DNA of 64,000 bases from Pieris napi (Eukaryota; Arthropoda; Insecta; Lepidoptera; Pieridae): the NCBI RefSeq assembly GCF_905475465.1, contig NC_062253.1, forward strand, positions 6,386,001-6,450,000, written 5' to 3'. Under the pieces are notes generated by a model. It was not told the DNA's origin and searched no databases. It worked only from the letters and a program-made list of their open reading frames with translations. Every line of letters starts with the position of its first letter. Position 1 is the stretch's first letter. The position numbers were made by a program, and so were the translations under genes. Positions 1 to 11,400 of this stretch are shown here, one piece after another.

Positions 1-3000
1 CCTTATAGTCTTTCTTAGTGTTAATTATTAGCTAAACGCATTATTTATACATTACAAGTGCGTAATGGACTCACGATGCCGATAAGGCCGCCGCCGGGGC
101 CGATCAGGCAAGTAGTCTAAAAAAGTGTCGAGCAAGGTCGCGAACAAGGCAAAGAGGACTCCACGTGCACCAGCAGCGCGTCTGATAGCGACTCGGAGCG
201 CGAGGAACCGCCACGAAAGAAAAGGAAACGAGTAGCACAGGTAACGGTCGATCCCATGATCGACGCGTTATATAATCAGGTGAGTTTCCTCACAAATTTT
301 ATAATGCATCAACGATATTATGTACCAAATGTCAACGCCAGTGCGTCCAATGACGAGGGTACCCACTGACCGACCAACTACTATAGCCATTTTTTATTAA
401 ACCGTCGACCCGAAAATCGAAATCTCTGGGCTTGGTCACAAATATTGATCACAAATATTGATGATAAAAAGATTATTAAGAAAGCCGATAAAAAAGAAAA
501 AAAATTACAAAATAAATATATAAAAATCTAATAATATATTAAGCTTTTAAAACTCCTATGTCAAAGGGAATTACTACAATCTGGATTACAAAAAATCATA
601 AACTGGACTCGTAATAACCCAACGGAATTAAAACCCGCGATTAAATCTTTTCACAAATATATCCTATATTGTTGGTAATGAATCACCTTCTTACAAATTG
701 CATGAACAAACCCTGCAAATTGTATGCGGAAAACGAGCGGAATGTATAGAAACTAGGCGTAAAAGATTAATAAGTAAGATTTCGGACAAAAGTATTCAAA
801 CTGCGCTTAGTAATATACCTCCTAGCGAGGAATTTTTATTTGACAAAAGTAAGCTCGCGTCCCTAATACAATCCCTCGGTGGGCCGCAATTCTGGTTATC
901 TCCGCCGCAACCTTCAAGAGTAAGAGCTTTTTAAACCTAGATACAAAGAATCGTAAGCGTCTACATCCAAATACAGACACCAGGCACAAAATGGAAAAAA
1001 TAATTTTCGTAATACCCACCTAAAACAAGAAACGATGCGAACGTTTAACAGGAAAATCGATAGTCATAAACAACTTTAAAACTACCCGTTATCTAACAAT
1101 GACGGAAAAAATTACTATCCAACATAATTCAAGGATTCTGCATACCTCTGTACAAGAAACCGCTTTGTTAATGCCAATAAATCGAATAGTAAGTCAATAC
1201 GCAACCGAACCGTCACCTACGACATCGCAGATAATCATAGAACTCCTGAATCAAGCAAGGTATCCTACAAACAGTTCTCAACAAAACTCCCAGTTTTATA
1301 TCCAAAATGGTTCTTCGCAGGAAAAGCAACGGCACGATGCGTTCTGTTGTATATTTGCGAGAACTAAACCGATTCGTAAAGACAAAACATTTTCGGTTGA
1401 TCACCCACGGCTTAGTCCCAGACTTTCTTCAACTAGGGGACTGGATGATAAATAGATTTATCACAAGCCTATTTCCATCTACCGGCAGCGAGATCACACC
1501 GACCTTTCTTAAGGCTCAGCTAAAAAGGGCAGTTATACGAAAACATGACTTGCCTTCCTTTTGGGCTAGCGTCAGTACCACACCTTTTCTCTGCAGTATC
1601 ATGTTGGGTCGCGGAGACCTTACGTGCGAAGGGATGTCGAGTGCTAGTCTTCCTAGACGACTACCTTCTGGTCAACCAAGACCACTCCAAGTTAAATTCT
1701 CAGGCCGCGGAGGCCGTGAGACACTTGGAACACCCGCCAAGTTAGATTCTCAGGCCGCGGAGGCCGTGAGACACTTGGAACACCTAGGTTGGAAAATCAA
1801 TTACCAAAAAATCCGTATTGGTACCAACCCAAAATTTAGAATACCTTGGAATTCGCTGGAATACTATGGTCAATGTGATGTTGCTACCCAAGGTAAAAAT
1901 ACAGCGCAAAAACCATAGTTATGCGTGGTATTCGCGAGTTACAAAGCTTTGCTAGGGCAAGTAAACTTCGCAAACTTTTAAACTAAACTCGTGCCCCGCG
2001 GGAGGCTTCACTGTCGCCAGGTACAGATCTTTCTGCGACAATTCAGCAAGATCCGACCCCGTCGAGGTCAACTGCTGCCTTAGATTGTAGGGCAGGAACT
2101 GATGTGGTGGCTCGGAGCTACTCATCAGACGACGCCTATACACAAAGAACCTGCAACCCACTTCCTAGCGACGGACGCCTCGGATTGGGGTTGGGGGGGG
2201 GGTTCACATCTAGACGGAAACCTTGTCAGGAAAATGGTCATACCAATAGAAAACGTGGCACTGCAACAAAAAGGACTTATATGCAGTGATAGCCGCAATA
2301 AAATTAAATGTAAAAATATTACAAAACACACACGTGTTAATACAATCGGACAAACGAAACTCTGATTGCATACATTCAAACAGAAGGTGGAACGAAATCG
2401 ATAGGGTTACTTACACTAACCTTCAAACTATTGCAACTGACGGACAAATTCAACATAACTCTGTCGGTACATTACCTACCAGGGTGATCATAGCAGACAG
2501 ATTATAAAGGGAAAAAAAGGCTGCGTAGTGGCACCTTCCTCCTCTAGCATGGGTGTTTCCCCCTCCAAGTCTGTTACCCTGAGTTTTAGCACACCTAAAC
2601 CGGGCGACGGGAACCTATCTGATAGTTGCTTCAGATTGGCCGCAAGGTTTCTGGCTGCAGGACCTGAAATCCAGGTCTCTAGATCACCCTCACGAAATTC
2701 AATACCTATCGCAGACACTCCTAGATACGACAATTGCACTGTCTCCTTCACAAATACAAGCATTGACCCTAAAAGTTTGGGAAATTGGGGGTGGGGTGCC
2801 CAAATAAAAGACTGGTTCACACTGGAAAAAGATTTACTTTTGAAGAGTTGGTCACTCCACCTGTCCACTTATTTACCCGCAATCAAAAGAGGGCTGTCAT
2901 GGTGTGACAACTCTCAAGTGAACCCAAAATCCCCTCAAACAGCCGATATTGCAAAAAATTTAATATCACTTTTTCTAAAAGAAAATTTATTTATTTATTT

Positions 3001-3460
3001 AATTATAAGTAATCTTACAGCTAACATACATAATATTACAAAACAAACACTTAGACAGTACAGAAAGCCAAAACAGGAATTTATCCTATCAACCATCCTT
3101 GTTCGCAAATCGGCAATTTTAACTTTTTGCGGTCCCCATGTAGAACAACAAACATTTTCAAATTTTATTACTAAACACATCCTCAGAGTATTAGGAGTAG
3201 CTAAACCAAAAGTCGTGAAATCATCCGTCACGTGGGACCCGCGAATGGTACTAGACTGGCTTTCTTCCAACCCTCCTAGGGACACTTTATTCGATACGGC
3301 TCGCAGAACAGCCACAGTATTGCATTTAGCATTGGGCCGCAGGGTTCACTTTATTAGAAATTACTGACGAGCAATTCGTGGATGATGGTGGTAACATTTA
3401 TTTAACACCGGTATTCGAATCTAAGACAGACACTCAAGACGCCAGTCAACATGGAAACTT
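1..3460 (+). mobile_element. Decayed DIRS-type tyrosine-recombinase retrotransposon
   Basis: Fragments in collinear order but different frames. A gag-like end reads LGGPQFWLSPP (698-934). A reverse transcriptase piece carries CLPFGLASVPHLFS and FLDDYLLV (1545-1698). An RNase H piece carries ATDASDWGWG (near 2184) and an EGGT block (near 2380). A recombinase tail (about 2650-3367) ends LALGRRVH, and a frameshift near 3345 separates it from TDEQFVDDGGNIY. A 50-bp tandem duplication (1691-1790) breaks the polymerase frame. Neither terminal repeat is visible; the left end may lie outside the window. The right side is cut by a SINE at 3519. Not functional. Confidence 0.8.
1691..1790 (+). repeat. 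50-bp tandem duplication inside the DIRS reverse transcriptase
   Basis: 1691-1740 and 1741-1790 match except for one substitution early in the unit. 50 nt is not a multiple of three, so it shifts the frame. Confidence 0.95.
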
Positions 3461-3518
3461 TCTAAACACCACGATAAAACATATGCCCTATCACTTTAGT
3501 GAGACTTCAGTTAGTCCT

Positions 3519-3791
3519 GACGACTCATTGGTCTAGTGGTTAGTACCCCTGACTGCGAATCCATGGGTCCCAGGTTCGATTCCCGGCTGGGACGAACATT
3601 GATGTGATGAGCATTTGGTGTTGTGCTTGGGTCTTAGGTGTTTAAATATGTAATTATATGTCTATCTTTCTATAATATGTATGTATATCCGTTGCCTAGT
3701 ACCCATAACACAAGCTTCACCAGCTTAGCATGGGACTAGTATATAGGTCAATTGGTGTGAACTGTCTTAAAAAAAAAAAAAAAAAAAAAAA
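3519..3791 (+). mobile_element. SINE family A, copy 1 (full length, poly-A)
   Basis: tRNA-derived head with A box TGGTCTAGTGG and B box GGTTCGATTCC, a body ending near GGTCAATTGGTGTGAA, then a run of A to 3791. It interrupts the end of the DIRS element. Confidence 0.88.
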
Positions 3792-4313
3792 TTGCTTTGA
3801 GTAACAGGTACAACAAGATCTCAAGTAAAAAATCTAAACAATATTTTTTTTATCCATCAACAGCAAAATAATTGGTCGAAAATCAACCAATAGATGAAAT
3901 TTTTTATTACACGGGGTAATTGGAAATCTTCAAATACATAGATTCTTTAATCATTACTGCCGCGAGATAGACTCTCGTAGAGAAAACTCATCACTCTTTC
4001 TTTAATACATTTGCACCATCGTAATTATAGAAATACCTTGTTGTTATGATAGGAAGTTTATATTATTATGTTAATTGTACATCTAAATCGGATGAGTATA
4101 TAGTTATTAGTAACTGTAGTTATATTTATACCGTAACTAAGAATAATAATTGCTAAATACTTATGCTTTGATTAAGAATAATGGCAAGTAAATAAAATAG
4201 TTATATAAACAATAACGGCTTTAGCTAAAGCCCGGACCTTAGTTCTTCATAATCATCATAGCGTTGTGTTTTATATTGTACTATATACATCCACCAGCAG
4301 ATAACAAACACGT
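3792..4313. other. Unassigned AT-rich stretch between SINE and inverted repeat
   Basis: No ORF, repeat or splice-like exon recognised. Confidence 0.7.
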
Positions 4314-4352
4314 CTTCATTATACAATGCTGTATGTTTTCCGGAGGCACATC

Positions 4353-4658
4353 AATATGACGGTTTTACATAACAATAAAACCGATATTATGTGCCGAGAA
4401 GGAAAACATACAGCATTGTAGGAAGCTCTTCCTGGTGAAGACTCTATGACTGTGGAAATGACACCGTCCTAGCTGGTTAAGATAAGTATGAAGTTGAGGC
4501 GATTACAGCGCCATCTATTCTATCTAAGCGGAACTATTTCACTCGGTATGTATCGCACTTCATGGCTAAGTATACATTGCTTCTTCATTATACAATGCTG
4601 TATGTTTTCCTTCTCGGCACATAATATCGGTTTTATTGTTATGTAAAACCGTCATATT
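4353..4658. repeat. 68-bp perfect inverted repeat
   Basis: Arms 4353-4420 and 4591-4658 are exact reverse complements. The outer part of arm 2 also occurs in direct orientation at 4314-4341. Looks like a nested or fold-back MITE. Confidence 0.9.
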
Positions 4659-4672
4659 AATTATGCTATTTA

Positions 4673-5276
4673 ACAGCCCGTTCCCACTAGTCGAAAGTCG
4701 CATAAGACTAAAAGTCGAAAGTCTGATGTCCCTGTTCACACTGCGTCGCGAGTCGTATAGATCGTAGTTTCGAGCCATTCAGTACGTAGCGAATTCGCGA
4801 TGTTGTGCTCTACTACTTACGAAGAAAATTAAAAAAGTTGAAAAAAATGTCAATTCCAAGAAAATACTGGATGTACCCAATCCTAACAGAAAGATCGACT
4901 CAACTAATGGAATAAGTTCTTCGGCTTTTATTTCTTTCTCCATTTTCACACAACAAACAAAAAAACACGAATGGAGTGAGCAAGCAATGTGTAGGAATGT
5001 GTGTCTAGGAAGCGGGGCGGGGAGAGAGGTAACAACGCGCTCGAGTCGTAAAGACGTACGACTAGTGTGAACAGCAACAAGCAGGCACCTATGCGAGCAC
5101 GATTCGACGCGACTTTTAGTCTTAAAACGGACGCTGGCCCGTCGGATGGTTTTTTGAGTCGTATTCGACTAAAAGTCGCGTCTCATCTAATGTGAACAGC
5201 TCCATATAAAGTGTATGGTGACCAGAGCATTCGACTTTTAGTCTTATGCGACTTTCGACTAGTGGGAACGGGCTGT
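4673..5276. mobile_element. 604-bp non-autonomous element with 47-bp perfect TIRs
   Basis: 4673-4719 and 5230-5276 are perfect inverted repeats beginning ACAGCCCGTTCCCACTAGTC. Shorter GACTTTTAGTC-like pieces recur inside. No transposase ORF. It ends 20 nt from the donor of the last visible Dscam1 exon. No clear target-site duplication, so the superfamily is not assigned. Confidence 0.88.
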
Positions 5277-5295
5277 AAGAGTTAAATATACATAC

Positions 5296-5451
5296 CATCT
5301 TGTTCAGTCTGACAATGAATAGGTGCTGCTCGGACGCCATCTCCGCCGTTAGTAGTAGCTAACACTTCCATTGAGTAGTTTGTGAATTTCTTGAGACCGT
5401 GTAGGATTGTTTCGCTGCTGGCCGTGATCTTTGTGTCCTTTGTTTTTTCAT
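5296..5451 (-). CDS. Dscam1: Dscam1 constant exon, FNIII-3 second half (last visible exon)
   Basis: 156 nt. DEKTKDTKITASSETILHGL, then YSMEVLATTNGGDGV. The acceptor is the TTTTAG at 5452 on the minus strand; a second AG 13 nt inside would put stops in frame, so the upstream one is used. Donor GTATGT leads into an intron of more than 5.2 kb filled with mobile elements. Confidence 0.92.
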
Positions 5452-8400
5452 CTAAAATTTATAAATATACGTTTTTATATATTTGTTTCTGTTATTTAGA
5501 TATAAAGTGCGTGTCCTTGTTTTTTTTGAAGTTATACTTCTTTTGGCGCGTTAGGGAAACACAAAAAACCAACACCCTGAATATCTGTTCAAACGTCGGT
5601 AAAACAGTCTGGGCCGCTAGTTGGCGCTTGCTCTGTTTTATCGACAAGTTGCATTGTCTGTCAAGGCGTAGTGTTTATTTAAACCAAAATAATGATTTCA
5701 TACGAGAAAACCCATTCCAAAGTGATAAAAAAAATAGTGTTTATTGTAAAATATCATGATTAGTACATATTATATCGTTTCAATCGGAAGTGACCATTAA
5801 AATTGACGAGAAAAATGCAATTCGAAGAGAGAAACGTCCCTCTAAAGTGCACGAAGAAAATTATTACGCCAATTCTTCTTCTAACGCGTGTTACGTTTTA
5901 TTTTATTTTGGTAGGCAACTATAAAAACACTTACCATACCAAGTCTCGCTGGGTCCATAGATAACCTTGTATGCCTTGATGAGTCCGTTAGCGGCGGCGA
6001 GAGGTGGAGATACCCAAGATACGCGAATAGTTTGAGCAGTCAACGTGGTACAGAGGACATCTTGAGGTGGGGCAGAGGGAGCTCCTTCGGCCGTGTAGGC
6101 TCGGACTTCGTTCGATACGGGACCTGAACCCATCTTGTTAAACACTTGAACCACGATCGCGTATTGAGTGTAGGTCCTGTTAATGATAATAATTATTTAG
6201 TTGTATCCCATACGTGTAATTGATGGATCCTTATTGCAGAAGTGCGTACAACAGATCCAAGGAACTACTACTATACGCTATTGCGCTTTACAAATGATAT
6301 TGTTCATTTATATAATACACAAATTATGTATAAAAATTTCTTAGATTTTTTGTATGTGCGACGTGTAAAAAAAAAGGTTATCTGCAATATAATAAAGTTA
6401 CACTGCCACAGGTACCAAACTTTTTAAATGTGTTTTAATTTTCTTTTCGTTTTTATTATTACCATGTAGGTTCCTTTTATATAAGCGACGTGTAAAGAAA
6501 AAGTTACGTCCGCAAAGCGGAATATACCTATGTATTTTTTGTTCCTTTACACGAAAGTAAAACTAGTAAAATCTGTTGTATACTAATGAAGTTTAACTTA
6601 CTTGAGGTTAAGGATATCGAGATGGTGTTCCTTGCCAGATTCCTTTGAGATGTCGACGGTTTCGAACACGAATGACTTGTTGCTTGATGCCAGTTTGTAA
6701 CCAACGTAGTAGCTGGTAGATAAAATTAAATTTACATTTTAAATTAAAAAAAGTGTTTCGTCATTTCATCAAAACTTAACAATGTTCTTCTAATGCAAGC
6801 AAATGTTCTATTCTTCGTTTTTCTATGAGTCTTATTAAAACTTTGTAAATATTTACAGTTTTAAGTTGCAATAAAAGGTAAACTCTTTTTAATGAAATTA
6901 GCGATTTGTTTTTTTTTAATATAGACTGAGGAGTAACGTGTGAATTTAATAAACCAATTTGGTAAAAGCAGAGATTTTGCGACTCACCCTTGAAGTTCGC
7001 CATTCCAGTCCTGAGGTGGGGGTGGTTTCCATGTAACCCTAAGGGTGTGCTTATCAGCAGCATCGACTTTGACGTCTTGGGGCATTCCAGTGGGGGCTTC
7101 TTCAGCAGTGATAATGGTAACTGTTTCGGATGGTTCAGAGGTTCCAAGTTCATTTTCAGCAACGATACGAATGTGGTAAGCTGTGGCGGGACGGAGGCTG
7201 AATACACCGGCTTCTGTTGCGTCTCCTGGGACGAGCACTCTGCAATTCATTATATTTTTTTATTTTTATGATTGGACAATCCACACCAATTGACCTAGTC
7301 CCATGCTAAGCTGGTGAAGCTTGTGTTATGGGTACTAGGCAACGGATATACATACATATTATAGATAGATAGACATAAAAATACATATTTAAACACCCAA
7401 GACCTAAGCACAACACCAAATGCTCATCACATCGATGTTTGTCTCAGCCGGGGATCGAGGATTTGTTGAATAGAAAGAAAAAACTTAATAAAAATATAAT
7501 AAAGAAAAAAAAGGATGTTAAGTGCATTAGGCCTCAAACTAGGATTCCCCATGACGTGAGCAGCGAAGATAAAATTAAGATTCAATTTTCGGAGTCGATT
7601 AGTGATGCAACGAAAAATTGAATTAATAAAGTACACCGTAATAGGATGTTGTATTGAAATGGTGAAATTAAGCTAGTTTTCAGCTATACACCTCGATGAT
7701 TTGATTTTGTGTCTCACTTAAGATAGAAACATTCATTCTTCACAATCCGTAAAAAAACATGTTTTTATATTATTAATTACGTGAATCAGTGAATTGCTGG
7801 CCTGGTGGCTTCAGCGTGCGTCTCTTATCCCTGAGGTCGTAGGTTCGATCCCCGGTCCACTGGATTCGTATTTCTATGTGCGCATGTAACATTCGCTCGA
7901 ATGTTGAAGGAAAACATCGCAAGCAAACCAGCTTGCCTTAAACCCAAAAAGTCGGCATGTGTCAGGCACAAGAGCCTGATCACCTACTTGCCTATTAGAT
8001 TGACAAATGATCATGAAACAGATACAGAAATCTGAGGCCCATACCTAAAAAGGTAGTAGCGCCACAGATTTTTTGGAAAAAAATTTAGTGTAACATTTTT
8101 TCGTTACGCGTCACATTTTTCCGTTACGCGCCATCTTTTGAAGTGAAACTTCTTTATCGACGTATGGGAGAAATTTTGTAGCAGGTTACGCGCCATGTTG
8201 CTTTTTGAAGTCAAACTTCTTTATCGGCGTTGGAAAAAAAATTACACACATTTGTCACATTTTTCGGTTACGCGCCATCTTTTTCTTGTCCCTCCACTTG
8301 ATCCGAAGAGATTCGAAGCCATTAGTAACAAAAATATATAATAACGATAACAATGATAGTAATACTAATAATTCTATTACAATTAATGAAATTCTGTAAT

Positions 8401-11400
8401 AATCTTAGTACTACATAGTAGTACAGTAATAAGTTAAAATGAAATATTTGTATTCATGACTATGATAATAAAAGCCTTTTGTTAAACTTTATCTAATTTA
8501 ACTTTATTTAACCAATTTCTGTAAAGTTGCATATAGTAGATCATTTTTCGAAAAATAAGGTCATAAAGAAGTTTCACTTCTTACGTGTGTACACCTAGTA
8601 CACGCACACATTTTTTTATTTACGTGAATCAACACAAATGTGCAAATGTTACCTGTCAATATCCTTTTCCCAGTTGCCCTTAGCGCGTTTGTATTCAATG
8701 AGGAACTTCTTAATTGGAGAGTTTCCATCGTAAGGTGCGGCCCAAGATAATTGAACAGTTCTTCCTGATTTGTCCAATACCTTTAAACCATAGGGGGCTT
8801 CGGGTACCTCTGAAATCATAATTTTTTTATGACTCTAGTACGTAGAACATTTCTGCAACGCTAAACTAGTAAATAATTCTCGTCGTTATTTTCTGTTCTA
8901 GATCCTGCGCTCTATGGGTTTTGAAGGTTCAGAAAATTGATTGTTTATCTACAAACCACTTCTCCCATTTCTGGGGAGAAATGGATGGTGAAAGCTAAGA
9001 ACAGATCCAAATGGAAAGTTCAGGAGATGGGGTTTACCCTATAGGGGTCCATAATTCAGACTAAGAGTATAATAACAAAACTAACACCCATTTGATATGT
9101 AATTTTTTAACAGTATGAAATTAAAATGGATTTAGTATTTTTAAATATGTGAGGAACATGTATACTAACTTTTTTAGTATAGTAGTTTTATTCTAAGTGT
9201 ACATTGTCTTCACATATAATTATTTAACTAATGTATTAACTTATTGTAAACTTATTTTAAAAGAGTAAGAGTTTCTTGCCCGTTCTTCTCCACAAGAAAC
9301 TACCTTTTGGAAGAGCCAAATAGAATCTTCTTTGTATTTTGTTCGACGTTCAAAATTGCCATTTTAGGTGGTTTATAAATGATTTGACTTTATTATTATA
9401 TCTACAAACCAAGCCATAATTACAGTTTCTTAAAGGTTTTAATATTAATTCGACTTAGGGTCCTTCAAGAAAAGAGCAAAATCTTTAAAGGCCGGCAACG
9501 CACTCGCGACTCATCTGGCATCTTGAGCTTCACTTAACATTAGATGACCTCCTGCCCGTTTGCTCCGTCATACACAAAAATACAAACCTTGAATAATCAT
9601 ATTAATGCTGGTATCGTCAGAGCCGAAAGCGTTGGTAGCAACACAGGTGAAGAGAGCGCTGTCGGATCGTTCAGTACGTCTGATACTCAAGTCGGAAACA
9701 ACTCCACCGGGCAAGATTTCCTCGCGGATCGTGTATCGTGGGTCCGATTTGGGCTCAAGACGTTTGTTGTTCATGTTCCAGATGATTCCAATTGGCTGAA
9801 AAGATAAGCTTAGTTATAAAATCTGTAGTTAATGTTGCCGTGATAAATTGTTAGATCGTTGAGATCTTAAGCCAAATTAAACTTGAATTAATAAATTTTA
9901 GAATAGGGTTTTAGTTATTAAAATTTTCCTTATACTTAAATATGCATATTACACACTTGTACTATAACAAAATTCCTAAACGTTTTTTCTTCGTTCTATA
10001 TATAATCTGTTTAGTTAAACGCAAACTCATTCTGTGTTGTAAAGTCACTTATCGATTAAGGATATGTAACTGACGATAAACTGGGGTACAGATATTTAAA
10101 AAAAAACATAATCGTTTATTAAAACCTAAATATAACAATCAACTATACTGTATTTACCATTTTCTTAACCTACGTAGTAGTAAAAAAATAAATAAAAAGA
10201 AAATTAAAACAAATTAAAAACTTGGTCCCTGTGGCAGTGTACCATTAACACTCGCTGTATTGCGATACTTATTCGTTGAGCGAGGAAAGCAACAGCTTTG
10301 GAATCACCGGTACTATCTATGTACCAACTTAAATCTTTAATTGGCGCCTGTGCACTTGAACCCCACGACCCAAGAGTCTCTACTCCAAAGGGAACAAAAT
10401 CGAAGTTGGAGGAAAGACTCTTATATTTGAGCCATTTATTATTATCCGCCTGTTCTGCTGCCGCCCCAGCTTTTTTGCTTGTCCGAAGGAGGCGAGACGG
10501 GCTAACGGGCTATTTTTCTATATAAACCGTCGTATAACATATAGAACCGTGGTTGCTTATACGCAATAACATACACATATATAAAACTAGTCTTATAGAT
10601 CAAGAGCCCAGGACTGCCAGACCATCGTCATTTTATAAAAGCTGAAAGTTCTTCTGTGCGTGTCCCCTATACAGGTAAGAACGACCAGAGACTATAGAGT
10701 TTGGGTAGTGGTTACTTTGGCAGATAACAGGTAGTAAAGACTAAGCGCTCGCGCTCGGACCTACAGCGGACTTTCAATGTGTCTGGCAGGGTGTAAAAAC
10801 CATTGAAACTGTCCGGCTATTGAGGTATCATTTTTTCATAGGTCCCCAAGTAACAAGAATGACTTTCAGAAGAAGAACTTTCAGCTTTTATAAAATGACG
10901 AAGGTCTGGCAGAAGCAAAGGACCCTGGGCTCTTAGGATATTATTATCAAGTCATACACATACAAAATAAACATTACCTTTTCACCCTTAGCCTGGCACT
11001 GAAGTACAGCGGGTTCACTTCGGCGAGCAGTCTGGTTTCTCATTTTAATTTCGAATTGTGGTGGAGCTGAAAATAGTATGTTGCAATGATTACATAGAAT
11101 TAAATATCATATCAGTCTGTTATGTCCTTAATAAAATGCGTGTTTTGATAATTAATAGTCTGGAGAGAGATAGTGTTATTCTTAGTAGAGCGTTATCTCT
11201 GTCACACTGGACTTATCAAGGGATTTTATTTATTGCCTATGAGTACCCAAATCGAGGTTCAAGTGTGTATTACGATAGGTTGAGCCATACTCGCCAAATT
11301 GGGCATTTTAAGCTGTAGAGAGGGAAGCTCTATGATAGCGGTACTCCATTGCAAAAAGTAAACCTACGTAACGTGTCTAGTCCTTCATAAATTAAAAATT

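Larger units (their letters stand above)
7240..8652 (-). other. Dscam1: Intron between the FNIII-1 exons
   Basis: Filled by SINE A copy 2, SINE B copy 1 and the TTACGCGCCAT cluster; little unique sequence. Confidence 0.8.

Noticed and set aside
3519..3600. tRNA gene
   Set aside because: The A and B boxes belong to a SINE head; a SINE body and poly-A follow and the same unit recurs elsewhere.
5382..5759. 125-codon plus-strand frame
   Set aside because: Low-complexity, overlaps a Dscam1 exon on the other strand and has no family features.
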